Assembly: GCA_023525975.1 (NCBI GenBank)
Contig: CM042034.1
Span: forward strand, 1,309,501 to 1,373,500
From: Smallanthus sonchifolius
Taxonomy: Eukaryota > Streptophyta > Magnoliopsida > Asterales > Asteraceae
Direction: 5' to 3'
Length of the DNA: 64,000 nt
Shown here: positions 22,656-33,647 of the stretch, piece after piece
How positions within the stretch are numbered: position 1 is the stretch's first letter
How the letters are laid out: every line of letters starts with the position of its first letter
Translations under genes and position numbers: made by a program
Notes under the pieces: generated by a model
Told to the model about the DNA's origin: nothing
Databases searched by the model: none
Seen by the model: only the letters and a program-made list of their open reading frames with translations

Positions 22656-22980
22656 TGAAGATTGGTAATCAGAAAACAGCATCAAAACAAGAACGCAGAA
22701 AATTTAGATCATAAGCTCGATCTCTCAATTATCATTAACTCGAAAATTGAATGTACTCTATAACCCACAAGCTCGGGTTTATATAGAGATTACAAAACTT
22801 GGGAAAAAAGAAAACTATTAGATCACTATTATAACTCCTAAATAAACTAGGTTTATAATTCCCTAAATGTAACAAAAACCAAGTTTCCAAAATACCCATA
22901 ACCCAACTGGGCTGGGCTAATCAGCCGCCCCACCCATGAGCTCGGGTGACGGGCCTAAGTCTGGGCTTTACGTTCCAACA
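22656..22980 (-). repeat. 5' LTR of the copia element
   Basis: This copy is identical by eye to the left LTR. On the minus strand it contains CTCTATATAAACCC, a plausible TATA box near 22772-22786, which would drive the genomic RNA. Confidence 0.95.
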
Positions 22981-22985
22981 AAATT

Positions 22986-23423
22986 CTCGTAGTTTTTTTA
23001 TTTTTTTTCATCAAAAAATTGCCTTGTTATTTTTCCTCTATAATATATAGGGAAAGCTCTTATTTTGTAAGAGCTGAAGAATTTTGTTGAAGTTTTTGAC
23101 TAGAAAATCTAATACTATTACTAACTAGCCTTTGATAATCAATTAGGCAGCTATACTTATTGAACCCAACAGACCCAAAGCAGTTGAACCCTCAAAAGTC
23201 CACACACTTCATGACAGGTTCACATTCCTAACAAACTATAAAACTTGACATAAATATTTAAAAGGAGAATAATACACAACAAAACCCACCCTCTTTTTAT
23301 GTTTTTTTGTTAACACACTATCTTTGTTTTTCTTTTGCTAAATGGCCTTTTTAACTAGTAATTAAATGGATATTAAGCACAAATTTAGTAAAACACGAAA
23401 CGAAACAAACCGTTTTTCAAAGG
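22986..23423. other. Spacer and 3' flank of the Ser/Pro-rich gene
   Basis: AT-rich DNA with no gene. It probably includes the 3' UTR of the minus-strand gene that ends at 23424. Confidence 0.4.
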
Positions 23424-26400
23424 TCACAACGGTCCAAACGGTTCAGGGAGTGATTCGAACCCAGTATCAAACAACAGACCTTCATCGATCTTGTCATCTG
23501 CACTGTGTAACCAGCTTGTGTTCTTCAAATCTTCTTTTAATAAAATTGTGTCATACCTTGAGCTTTCATAAATGTCAACTTCTGATGATAGTTTAGAAGA
23601 ATGTGGACTTTGATCATCTATGGGCTGACCTCGGTTCCATAAATATCTGTTACTGAAGTTTCCATTTTCAGACCCGAGACCGTTATTGGTCGAACCGTCT
23701 ATGGACCCTGGTGCACTTGAGGTGCGTCCCGGTTGGGTCCTGGTGTTGCTGGATCTAATGCTTTGAGGAAAGAGTGTTGACCCTGAAAGCGGGCGTGCAC
23801 TTCCATTTCTTATATCCTGTAGATGTAACAATGAAAATGTTTTCGGGAATATTTAAAGGATTTTTTTTGAAACCAAGATATAAGAAAAGATCTGTCATAA
23901 TTTCATACCATATGTTTGATTGCCATATCTAGTGATTTCTTCGAGATATTCCTCCCGAATCCCGCACCATTCTCTGAATTTAATGACTTCACAGGTTTTC
24001 TAGTCAGTGATTCAGGCAAATGTGAAGTTCTTCTAGGCTCTACATTCTCCACCACATGCCCGTTACCGTGGGCCCTCCCCCTTCCAGTGGGATCCACAAC
24101 CCGCCCCCTAGTAACTATAGGTGAAGAATGTCTTCTTGTAATACTACCACCAGTATTAGAAGCTTCTAAACTCCCCTTCACGGTAGTGGACCCACTTGGG
24201 CGCGGCCTACCTGCTGACAAAGGCCGTTCGGGCAAAGTTGTTCTAAGATTAGGTGGTGTTTCATGTGAGAAATCAGGTAGATTGATCGGCTGAGGTGGTT
24301 GGCGTACATGTGGACTAGGCGAACTTGGTCTAGAACCAGACCCCACGGTTCGGGGATTTGACGACAATCCACGTCCAGCAGAAGCCGAAGATGTGGTGGA
24401 TTGGGAGAGAGAAGGTGTTACGGTTCTACGGGTCGGAGTGGATGATTGGGAAACGGGTCGAACCATGGGTGAATTCAAGCTTCCAGGTGTTTGTGGTCGG
24501 GAACTAGAACTAGGCGTTGAAGGTCTTGTGGTTTGTGAAGGTCTTGTTGTTCTATCAGTGGAAGTTGTGGGGGGAGATGGGCGGGTTCTAGAAGGAGTGG
24601 ACCCACGTGACGGGGTTGTACGGGTGGCAGACGGGGTGGACGCTCTTGCTGATGTGGACGAGCGGTTAGTTGGGGTGGATGGTCTTATGTAAGACGAAAC
24701 AGAAGCAGAGCTTGTGTTTAGGATGTTTGTGTTTCTATTGGAGTAGTTTGTATATTGGGTGGTTGAGATTGAAGAACGTGTAGCTGAACTGCTTCTTGTT
24801 GGTCTTGTTGAAGGATAACTGCTTTCAGATTGAGATACAGAGAGCTGCAATTGACATACATAATTAAGTTTGGTTTGTGCTACATAGAATAGAAATGAAC
24901 TTTATGCCTTCTTTATTTTGGTAACCAAATTAAATTAGGAGCAAACTTACAATTTATTACCAATTTTAGCAACCCAAACAACAATTTAACTGTAAATTGC
25001 TGGCGTGGCACATGGTTATGCCACGCTAGCTGCTGTGTCATATGCCACAAATGAAAAGAAAAATGCTTATGAAAAAAATTATTTACAAGTTTAAAGTTAT
25101 CTTTTCTAGAACTTATATTTTAAAATATTTATTAAATGTCACATAAGATGTCACATGGCATCTACATGTACACTAAATTGACAAATAATATGTCATGACA
25201 ACAGTTTTTAAAAGTTCAGCAAACTTTATGGGTTCAACAGGTCATCTGTTGCTACAACCGGTAATAAAATATAACTCGGTTGCTAAAATAGGTAATAAAG
25301 TGTAGTTGGTTTCGATTTTGCGCATAACTTCAATTTGGTTGCTAAAACCAGGACAAAAGTGTAAGGTTTGTTTCTTTCATGCAGTTTGCCAAAGGATCAA
25401 ATGCAAAGCATGTTGTATGAGCAAACAGTGTAATAAGTATAAAAGAGAAAAAAAAACCACCAACCCTTGATGTCTTGTTTATAGAACTTGATCTAACTGA
25501 AGACTTGCTTCTTGCAGGGACAGGTGTCGGTTGAGATTCTTTTGCTTCTAAAGGAACGAGAGGGGTTCCTGGAGGCGTGAGAAGCCTGTAAACAGTAAAC
25601 GTGATGCTTCATTATTCATGGGTCAAGCATGATACTTTCCGAAATCAGGGAAGAAAAAGATATAAAACAAGTTTTATTATGTCTTTAAGTGTACTTGTGC
25701 AAAGATTATGATGTCCACCTATCAGTTATGCACTCACCTTACTGTAAATTTTTTTAGCATGCAATAGTAACTATTCATTTCGATGTATAACAGCTGGAAT
25801 TAGTTAATGAAGATTACTTGAAATAGATGAGTATCAATGTAATTAGAATAAAGGTAAAACTGTAATTATATAAAAACAATAGTAATTAATTTCTTCATAA
25901 TTAAGCTAGAAGTATTTATTGGAGATCAATTGAAATAGACGTGCATCATTGTGATTTAAAGAACATTATATAACAAAGTCGATTCTTTGCCCAACAACTA
26001 AGAGGTGGCTAAAAGCCTAAAAAACAATCTGCTTCCACTTAACATGTATGTCAAAATATATTTACTGGTAAAAGGTAGCAACCTAGAAAGGGTGAACTTT
26101 TAAATGGTAACGGAAAGCGGAAACGATGATCATTCACAAATGTACTACAATCTATCTTACTAACAGTTACTATATGTTACGAGAAAAATCTTGCAAAATT
26201 CTCGAATAATACCAAAACAAATAGATGATACAGTTGGCTCTGCCAAGATTGATAATCCCTTCTTTACAAACTGACTAATATGAACAACCAAGGCAAACAA
26301 AATTGGCATTAAAAGGAAGTGAATGTTTAACACAGGGAAGATGAAGACACAGCAAAATTAACATCTATCACACTCTAAATTTTAAATGTTAGATGATATC

Positions 26401-27314
26401 AGACAATGATTTAAAAACATATTGGAACAACAATCGACAAAAACCTAAATCAAAACTGGTAATTAAATAGTCCAATTTCACCTCGTATAATTTTCCTAAC
26501 CGATTAACTGATACAAAATTCAATAGATCGGTCATCAAATACAGGTGATTCCACTAAACTAAAAGATGCTGGATCTGAATCAAAGGTGAGATCAAGGTTC
26601 AAATAAGTTCCTAGAAAACTTACCAATCGTAATCATTCTTTCCCCCTTCATTAGACGAGAGCAGATCATCTAATATACTTTTAGCAGGTTTTGCTGATCC
26701 AACTGAAAGCCTCGCTAATCTCGCTTGCACTAAATAAATGCAAATTTACACATATACATAAAAACAAACTCGGACTAAACTAAGTACCAGTAGTCATAAT
26801 AAAAATAAAAAAAGACTGATCACAATTGAAACCCTTGCATAAATCCAAAGCAGACGCATATTATTATAGGCACAATAAGTCAAAAAACATGAAATAGCAG
26901 CATAAACGACGTCGTTCCGATGATTACTCCGTAAAATACTTGATACCGACACCAGAAGAACTATCGTTATCAAAATTAGCGAATCATCTAAAAATCGTAT
27001 AGCAGATGTGAAGCAGATCAATCAAATCTAAGTGCTAAATCAGTAAATCATAAAATTAAAAGCAGAGAACAGTAAATAGTAAACGTACAGTCAGATTCGT
27101 CGGACGATGAGGCCGGAAGACTGGTACGATTACGAGAAAAGAGATCCATACCGTTGCCGTTAGAATTCTCAACAGAGTTGTTTCTGGTGAACGGCATGCC
27201 TCGTCTGTGAGGCAACACTCCGTTCGTCATAGCATTATGATTGCTGTTGTGATTGTGATTCCGACCTCTGACGCCGATCAGCAAGTCCTTGGAAGAGCTC
27301 CGATTCATCATCAT
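23424..27314 (-). CDS. Ser/Pro/Thr-rich protein with LTPPGTP motif (plant proline-rich family, At2g40070/At3g09000 type)
   Basis: Five coding exons fit in phase: 27314-27089, 26729-26624, 25585-25465, 24844-23909 and 23816-23424, for 593 residues. The N-terminus is MMMNRSSSKDLL with Asn/His-rich sequence. Exon 2 encodes LQARLARLSVGSAKPA and LDDLLSS. The exon 2/3 junction forms DYDWLLTPPGTPLVP, the family hallmark. Exon 4 is a 312-codon low-complexity block of Ser, Thr, Pro and Arg (RPSTPS-like repeats). Exon 5 ends FDTGFESLPEPFGPL. No enzyme domain, signal peptide or membrane segment is visible; the basic Ser/Pro-rich character suggests a disordered, phosphorylatable protein. Databases often label such proteins 'endochitinase A-like' or 'flocculation-like', which is misleading. 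Its cellular role is unknown to me. Introns hold repeats, including a MITE at 24946. Confidence 0.85.
24946..25305. mobile_element. MITE with TTTATTACC..TTTTAGCAACC terminal inverted repeats
   Basis: The left end ACAATTTATTACCAATTTTA is mirrored at the right end by AATAGGTAATAAAGTGTAG in reverse complement (28-bp ends with few mismatches). The interior has TGGCACATGGTTATGCCA and GTCACATAAGATGTCACATG. A second right-like end follows at about 25342-25363. It lies in intron 3 of the Ser/Pro-rich gene. The same family occurs at 59678-60187. Confidence 0.7.
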
Positions 27315-27370
27315 AGATCAATTGACAGCTATGGAAGCTAGGAATTCATGTGATATACTCTGGAAAGCAG

Positions 27371-27372
<2 letters not shown>

Positions 27373-27403
<31 letters not shown>
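27373..27403. repeat. (GA)n microsatellite in the leader of the Ser/Pro-rich gene
   Basis: About 15 GA units lie 60-90 bp upstream of the minus-strand start codon. On the mRNA strand this is a CT tract, common in plant leaders and core promoters. Confidence 0.85.
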
Positions 27404-27406
<3 letters not shown>

Positions 27407-28043
27407 AGTTGACGGTGAAGACCAGAGGAGTGAAGTTTATGAACATTTCTTTTTCCTCTGATGCAGCCATGTGACTCATTGCTCCACCTCCCTTGATATC
27501 ATTTTTTGTTTATTCAAAATGGATCTTGAAAATTAAATGAGATCTAACAAAAATAAAGATATTTCATTTCTTATTGTTACATGACCTGCAATATTATTTT
27601 TTATTACATCATGTCACTTAAAAATATGAGTATATAAGTATGCGAGTCGTCGTTATAAAAAGACTTATATAATCGTTTTATATATCATAGTTAAAACAAA
27701 AAATATACTATTGGTATTGTAATTCTTCTTTATTATTGACTGAACCTCTCTAAATTTAATATGTAATTTTCATAGTTTCCTTTATATTAAATAAACTCTT
27801 ATTTTATATATTAATTATAAAACCCTTAAACACCGTTAGTACACGAAAAAATGCAATATAGATGGTGTTGTGTGTATCATACGACCCGTATCATTTCTAG
27901 TAATGTATACAATTTTATCTTTGACTTGGATGAGATGTAGTGAGGCATAAATATAGAACGAAATAAAATGAATTCTTTTTTGAATCAAAATATAAGGAAT
28001 TCCTAAATTCGAAGACCTCACAAGATAATAGGCTAAACTGATC

Positions 28044-28275
28044 TAAGGATGAGATCGGTACCGGTACTGATACTGTATTTCTTGAGAAATAGATACCGAA
28101 TACCTTACCGGATTTATCGGTACGGTACCGTTACTCGTTAAAAAATGTTCATCTCTAAATGGTATCGGTACCAAAAATACCGATATTGAATTCCTAGAAA
28201 AATGGGTACCGAATACCATACCAAATCTATCATACGAAGTCTATCAGTACGATACCGGTATTCGATATCAAATGT
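28044..28275. mobile_element. Decayed hAT-type MITE related to the one at 10519
   Basis: The left end TAAGGATGAGATCGGTACC and right end GTCCATCCCTA have the same TAGGGATG-type termini and GGTACCG-rich interior. The flanks show no convincing 8-bp duplication, so it is probably older. Confidence 0.5.
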
Positions 28276-28526
28276 CCATCCCTAAACAAATTTACATAAT
28301 CTTATTACATTAATGGGTTTCAAGTGAGAGAAATAACTTTTTTTGAAAGGCATGTGAGAGAAATAACTGATAACAAATTTGCAAGCTACTTAGGCTAAAA
28401 GATTACACCGGCTTGATATAAATAGAATTTAAACATGATCCATAAACATAAAAGATGTTAGGTCTCATAAACGTGAACATTTATGGTTGACCCATACTAT
28501 ACTTAACATGGACCCCAATTTGTTTT

Positions 28527-28679
28527 TTTTTTAACGACAGATCTATCCTACTCGTACTTCTAAATTACACCAAATATTTCACCCCATGCCTGGATTTGAA
28601 CTCAGGACCTCCCATCTAAAAAACAATAGCCTCTACCAAGTGAGCTAGGATCTCCCATCTAAATTACATCAAATATTTC
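28527..28679 (-). mobile_element. tRNA-derived SINE with 15-bp target duplication
   Basis: The minus strand has box A TAGCTCACTTGGTAGAGG and box B GAGTTCAAATCC. ACCCCAATTTGTTTT flanks it at 28512-28526 and 28680-28694. Within it, CTAAATTACA(C/T)CAAATATTTCACCCC occurs twice, so part of the tail and flank may be duplicated. It is a different subfamily from the 7104/16482/45483 group. Confidence 0.75.
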
Positions 28680-30741
28680 ACCCCAATTTGTTTTAATGTC
28701 AATTCTTTCATACATTTTTCCAATCATGAATTAATGTTCCTTCAAGAACACCTCACTTTTAGAAACAATTCCAATCTAATGTTACTAAATTGCCCATCTT
28801 TTAAAGGCATCTCCTATGTTTGCATCCAAACTTCAAGAACACCGTTTTATCTTTTTATTAAACAACTTTTTTAAGTTCTCTTTCGTTTTTACAACGACAT
28901 AACTTTTTTTTATTTCCGAATACACCGTCGCAACGTACTTTTCTTTAACTACGTTTCAATACCGACCCGCCACAACGCACAGTAACTACCTACTCGTTAA
29001 TTATATATAATTATTGTTTATATAACTATTAAATAATGGGGCTACGGTCTTCTTTACAAGAGCATCAAAACATGCCAAAAAGTGTTCAAAATAAAGATTA
29101 GATAAAGATATTCAAAAACGGTGTATTTAAAATGAAAATGTTGTGAGTGAGAAATCGGATGAAAACATGTTCTACATAACATACGATAATGAATAAACCC
29201 TAAAATAATTTATAATTATCTTTAGTTGTATTTTACTCTGAATCCGGACATCTCTTAACAAGATAGAGAATATGAATATCATTATTCATTTCTGGGACCT
29301 CATGAAAATATGAAGATGCACGTATTTTAATTGTTAGAGGTTTGTATATGATTGACCATCACCATCATTAGTTGTTTTTATTTCCTTATCAAACATGGAA
29401 CCACGTGAGGGTGGGACGAGAGGCATCCCATGTTGCTCCTATTATTGTTGTGCACTTCGTCACATTATAGCCCTTTGAATCTTACACTATCTATGATAAA
29501 GATAACTCAACCGATACAATAATATTCAAACGTACAATCATCACATATATTATAAGTGTTGAATATACATGTCTAACTTATTTAATGTTAGTTACAATAA
29601 AGTGTATTAATTAATATAATTGTACATAACATATATACAAAAGTAACTATTATATTTAAATATATATACTACATAACAAATACGCACATCCTGACTTGTT
29701 TGATGTAATTTTAATTTATTTTGATCAACAAGTCAATCCAAGTACACCAAAATAGCCAACGGTTGTTAATCATAGAACGAGTTCAGTATCAAAGAATATA
29801 GTTGAGTTGTGTGTTTCAAAACCAGTTCAGTTTCAATGAGTATGTATGTATTTATAGATGTATATATATGAATTTACGTATACATATAGTTGTATGTATC
29901 ATGCGTACGTTATACATGGTTTTGTATTTTAACACACATTTAGATCAAAATCATAAGCTTCTACTTTTTTACTCGTCCAAAACTAATCTAATAGAAACTA
30001 TATTCGGGTAGTCCCTTCATATGGCTGTTTTTTGAATACTTTATCTCATTTAAGATTTGATTGCGTATTAGCAAATATAGTATTTAAGAATAATTCAATA
30101 AAAGTCCTCCTTTTATATGCATAATATGGGAGTTAAGGGGAAATGTTTTTTTGATTTTTTTTCTTAAATATTAAATATGTTAATACATGGTCGAGTATGA
30201 GATAAAATATTTAAAAAGTGAGTTAGAATTAACTACCTTAAACCATAACGATTTTAGGTTAGTTGTACAAGATTCCACGTGTTATGGTACATCGGATCTT
30301 TGAAACATTTGGACGGTTTCATTAATGTAAAGTTGTTGATGACAATCAAGCAAAAAATGAAAGAAAAAAAAAAAGAAGACACATTAGTGTTCTTGTATAG
30401 ATTGTAATTATGTGACTTTATTGATTATGATGTAGTTAAAAAACATATATGATATGTCGTGGGTTTATGGAACGATATAGTTTTTGGTCGGGACATGGTG
30501 AATTATTTGATTATAATAACATTTGTTTGTTTATGATTGTAATGATGTTGAGAACAATGATTTGTATGATAAAGATGATGATAATTTTGATTAAACGGTA
30601 CATGATTTGGAAGATCATTTGCTCAAAAGAATTTTTTAAAAATTCAACAATTATTTGTTGACTCAGAAAAACTATTTGTACAATGGGTGTACGAACGGAA
30701 ATTTATATATATAATATATAAAATTTACAAAATTTAATAAA

Positions 30742-30777
30742 CTAGAGAGTTTTAAACCCGCTTGTTGCGACGGAAAG
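30742..30777 (-). mobile_element. Helitron-like 3' terminus
   Basis: On the minus strand CCGTCGCAACAAGCGGG could form a short GC hairpin, followed about 10 bp later by CTAG and a host T. This is the usual 3' end structure of plant Helitrons. The other end was not found. Confidence 0.4.
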
Positions 30778-30800
30778 CCAGTGGAAGTAACTCAGGTGCT

Positions 30801-30995
30801 CAGTGGCGAAGCTTGAAGAAAGCACAGAGGGGCTTTTTTTTCCCCTATTATGGGGGGCCGAAACTATAAAATTTTCGCCCGAATACACATAAATTAACAT
30901 TATTAAGCGAAAAATCAGCCGAATATGTATAAATTAACACTACTGAGCGAAAAATCGGGGGAGGGGGGGCGGCCCCTAAGAAAGATTCGCCCCTG
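30801..30995. mobile_element. hAT-type MITE (195 bp)
   Basis: The ends CAGTGGCGAAGCTT and (reverse complement) CAGGGGCGAATCTT are inverted repeats. Flanking 8-mers CAGGTGCT (30793-30800) and CACGTGCT (30996-31003) differ by one base, as for an ageing hAT duplication. The interior has no coding capacity. Confidence 0.75.
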
Positions 30996-31380
30996 CACGT
31001 GCTGTCGTGGAGTGTAAATGATAACCCGTAATTAAAAGTTAAAGCCTAAAACTAAATATAAAAAAAATTATTAAGGAATTTTAAAAAATATATATTAGTA
31101 AGGAAAAAGAATATACTTGTTTTAAATATATATTCTTAAAGAAAGGTAAAAAGTGTTGAAAAAAGTTGAATATATATATATATATATAGGGGAGGGTTCC
31201 AGAGAAAACCAAGAGTTAGACGAAAACCAAGAAAACCAACTTTTCACCATTGATTGAAATTAATCAATGGATGAGATTAATTAGTGGCAAATCTGTAAAT
31301 ATTTAATGGATAATGAATATAATTAAATGCTATAGGGGTATATTGGGTAGTTTGTAATTTTTATATTTTGGAAACAATAA

Positions 31381-31680
31381 ACCAGTTACGTATATGTAAC
31401 TTATACGTAACTTAGACGAGTTACGTATACGTAACTTAGATGAGTTACGCATTCGTAGCTCATACAAAAAAGTGGCAAAATTAAACAAGTTACGTATACG
31501 TAGCTAATATATTAATATGGGTCAACAAAACATAAAAAAATGGGAATAATGGGTCAACATAATATAAAAAAATGGAAATAAACCAGTTACGTAGACGTAG
31601 CTCAAACGAGTTACGTATATGCAGCTCATACAAAAAAATAGCAAAAACGAGTTACGTGTACGTAGCTAATATACTAAAAT
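31381..31680. repeat. Array of GTTACGTATACGTAAC-type palindromes
   Basis: At least seven copies of (A/G)GTTACGTA(T/G)ACGTA(A/G)C or close variants occur, spaced by AT-rich linkers. Two linkers repeat CTCATACAAAAAA and GGGTCAACA. The array is confined to the left third of the TIR element. Confidence 0.8.
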
Positions 31681-32023
31681 TTTTAGGATAGTTTCATAAA
31701 CTAGAAATCAACCTAAAATTTGATGAAACTAACATCACCATGAGTTGCAGATTACATGATATCATAGAAAACGTGTTGTTTAGAATTACACAAAAATCAA
31801 ATATCATAGAAAACCCACTATGTTGTTTAGAATTCAGAAACTTTTAACCCTAATACAAAGAAAACCCTTGCATTGTTTATGATGCATTATACAAACATCA
31901 AATATCATATTATAATCTGCATTTCATTATTTAAAAAAAAAATCAATGGAACCATACATTACAACAGTGTGGTATCACAAATCAGAGTGTGAAGGAAAAG
32001 TGTAGACTAATTAAAAAAGTAGA

Positions 32024-32203
32024 CTATTTAACTTGGAACGTGATCTTTATGGAGGGAAGATAATAGATGAATGTATTGCCATCCCAATCCAAACAATACA
32101 TATAGCATCCACTAGAGTACCGGATCACTTCTTGCATCAGATTTGTTAAAAGTGGTAGTGCCATTGACCGATTATTTTCTTCATCATGCAGTGGTTTATA
32201 AAA
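32024..32203 (-). pseudogene. Unrecognised open frame inside the TIR element
   Basis: On the minus strand an open frame reads KFYKPLHDEENN, then LPLLTNLMQEVIRYSSG, then CLDWDGNTFIYYLPS, and stops at 32024. A Met lies at 32164. The composition looks protein-like rather than random. It may be a gene fragment picked up by the element, but I do not recognise the source. Confidence 0.35.
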
Positions 32204-32596
32204 TTTAGAGAGAGCGAGAGAGATAATTCACGAACAGGAAAACTTTGACTCCATTCTCTAGAAACAAAATTCGTTTGAATGAGATATTTGAAATTGATAA
32301 ATACCGATTAAAATGGAAACTGAAATCAGGTTCCTAAAATAATGGAATCATTTTGAAAAAATAATCTTTGATGATATGCAATCTATCTTTAGTTTCAAGA
32401 GAATAAAAACGTAAAAATGGGAGAATAGTTAGGGATTTTGGATGGAAAAAACAATAAATATTAAATATAAATTAATGTAGATTTACTAAAATACCCTTTT
32501 ATATAAAAAAGAAATAATTAAAATCTAAATTTTCTGATTGGCTGAGATTGGTTTTCTTGGTTTTCGCCTAACTTTGTGGTTTTCTCTTGATCCTCT

Positions 32597-32599
<3 letters not shown>

Positions 32600-32681
<82 letters not shown>
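32600..32681. repeat. (TA)n microsatellite, about 40 units
   Basis: An uninterrupted TA run. A shorter run lies at about 31171-31188, on the other side of the TIR element, consistent with insertion of that element into one TA tract. Confidence 0.95.
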
Positions 32682-32685
<4 letters not shown>

Positions 32686-33359
32686 CTAGATGACGCCAGC
32701 TAGGCCAGCGCTGCATCTGCGTTTAAACCGCAAACATGGGATGAAGCGCGGATTAAACCCGCGTCTTGTGTTTGCGGGAGTGGGTGGCACGTATACGTAA
32801 CATATGCGTTAACTTAGTAGCTTATCAAAGTTATAATTCTAATACGTATATTTAACTTAGTAGATTATATCAATTTTTAAGTCCAGTTGTTTGATTTTGG
32901 AGCAAAAACTCAATGGTTTGATAGGAGTGAGTAATTGAATGAGAATTGAAAGGGTATTTAATGTGGTTACCAAAATTAAGTTAAATGAAATTACCTGTAC
33001 TCTATATCATTAAATTTAATTGATTTAAACATCTTTATATTTACAGTTTTACTACTTTAGGATAATAACCATTGATTAAGCTTAATCAAGGGTTAAAATT
33101 TAGTTTTTATGGTTCTTATGTAAAATTCGGTTATCATTTGATTAATATGCTTTTTAATTAGTTAATGATAATATGAGATATTATAAAACTACGTCGTGCC
33201 CGCATGATGCGACGAGAAACAGAGATAGTTATAATCACATAACATGTTAATTTTTTTAAATAAAAAAAATATAGCAATATCATCTTTAAAGGAAAAACTT
33301 ATTTAAAAGATCATGGGAAAATTTGTTTAACAAGTCAACGATATATTAATATATTGGGG

Positions 33360-33647
33360 TTGTAGTAGTGGTTTCATTGCTTTGCTTAGGTGCAGTAGAC
33401 CTAGGTTCGAAACTAGCAACCTTGGCTTTTTTTTGGCTTTTAATATTTTTTTTCTTGCGGTTTAATTTATAACTATAAACTTTATACGCTCTTCTCGCGC
33501 ATGGTGGGTTTATCTACATGTTTTTTCTTTAATTTATAAGTTTTCGATGACGTTGATTTCTTTTGCGGTTTACACGCCGCAACACACGTGTGTAAAATTT
33601 ATAATTTTCGCCCGGAAACCGTCGCAGCGCGCGGGGCCTCATTCTAG
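33360..33647 (+). mobile_element. Helitron-like element 3' region
   Basis: It ends CCGTCGCAGCGCGCGG (33619-33634), a spacer, then CTAG|T (33644-33648), the typical Helitron 3' hairpin and terminus. It includes a tRNA-like box B (AGGTTCGAAAC) at the left. A diverged copy with the same TTTAATTTATAACTATAAA and GTAAAA segments lies at 44450-44735. The 5' end is not resolved. Confidence 0.5.

Larger units (their letters stand above)
17779..22980 (-). mobile_element. Complete Ty1/copia LTR retrotransposon
   Basis: The element is 5.2 kb with two 325-bp LTRs that read as identical, each beginning TGAAGATTGG and ending TTCCAACA. It is flanked by the 5-bp duplication AAATT (17774-17778 and 22981-22985). 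It is read on the minus strand, so the 5' LTR is the right one. A primer-binding site, a polypurine tract and one long gag-pol frame are present. Identical LTRs and an open frame point to very recent insertion. Confidence 0.97.
27405..30741. other. Intergenic spacer with transposon remnants
   Basis: No gene was recognised. It holds a decayed GGTACC-rich MITE (28044-28275), a SINE (28527-28679), and otherwise AT-rich sequence. Short frames such as 29802-30011 look random. Confidence 0.45.
31189..32600. mobile_element. 1.4 kb terminal-inverted-repeat element inserted in a TA microsatellite
   Basis: The left end GGGGAGGGTTCCAGAGAAAA continues through GTTAGACGAAAACCAAG. The right end in reverse complement is AGGGAGAGGATCAAGAGAAA, continuing through GTTAGGCGAAAACCAAG. 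The arms are about 52 bp with roughly 80% identity. Both ends abut (TA)n, so the target duplication cannot be read. Inside is a palindromic repeat array (31381-31680) and a short open frame. It lacks a recognisable transposase and is probably non-autonomous. Confidence 0.75.

Noticed and set aside
24393..24692. Plus-strand Val/Gly-rich frame
   Set aside because: It is the antisense shadow of exon 4 of the Ser/Pro-rich gene, caused by its biased codons.
32525..32716. A small protein with a long Ile-Tyr run
   Set aside because: It is the translation of a TA microsatellite plus the element end.
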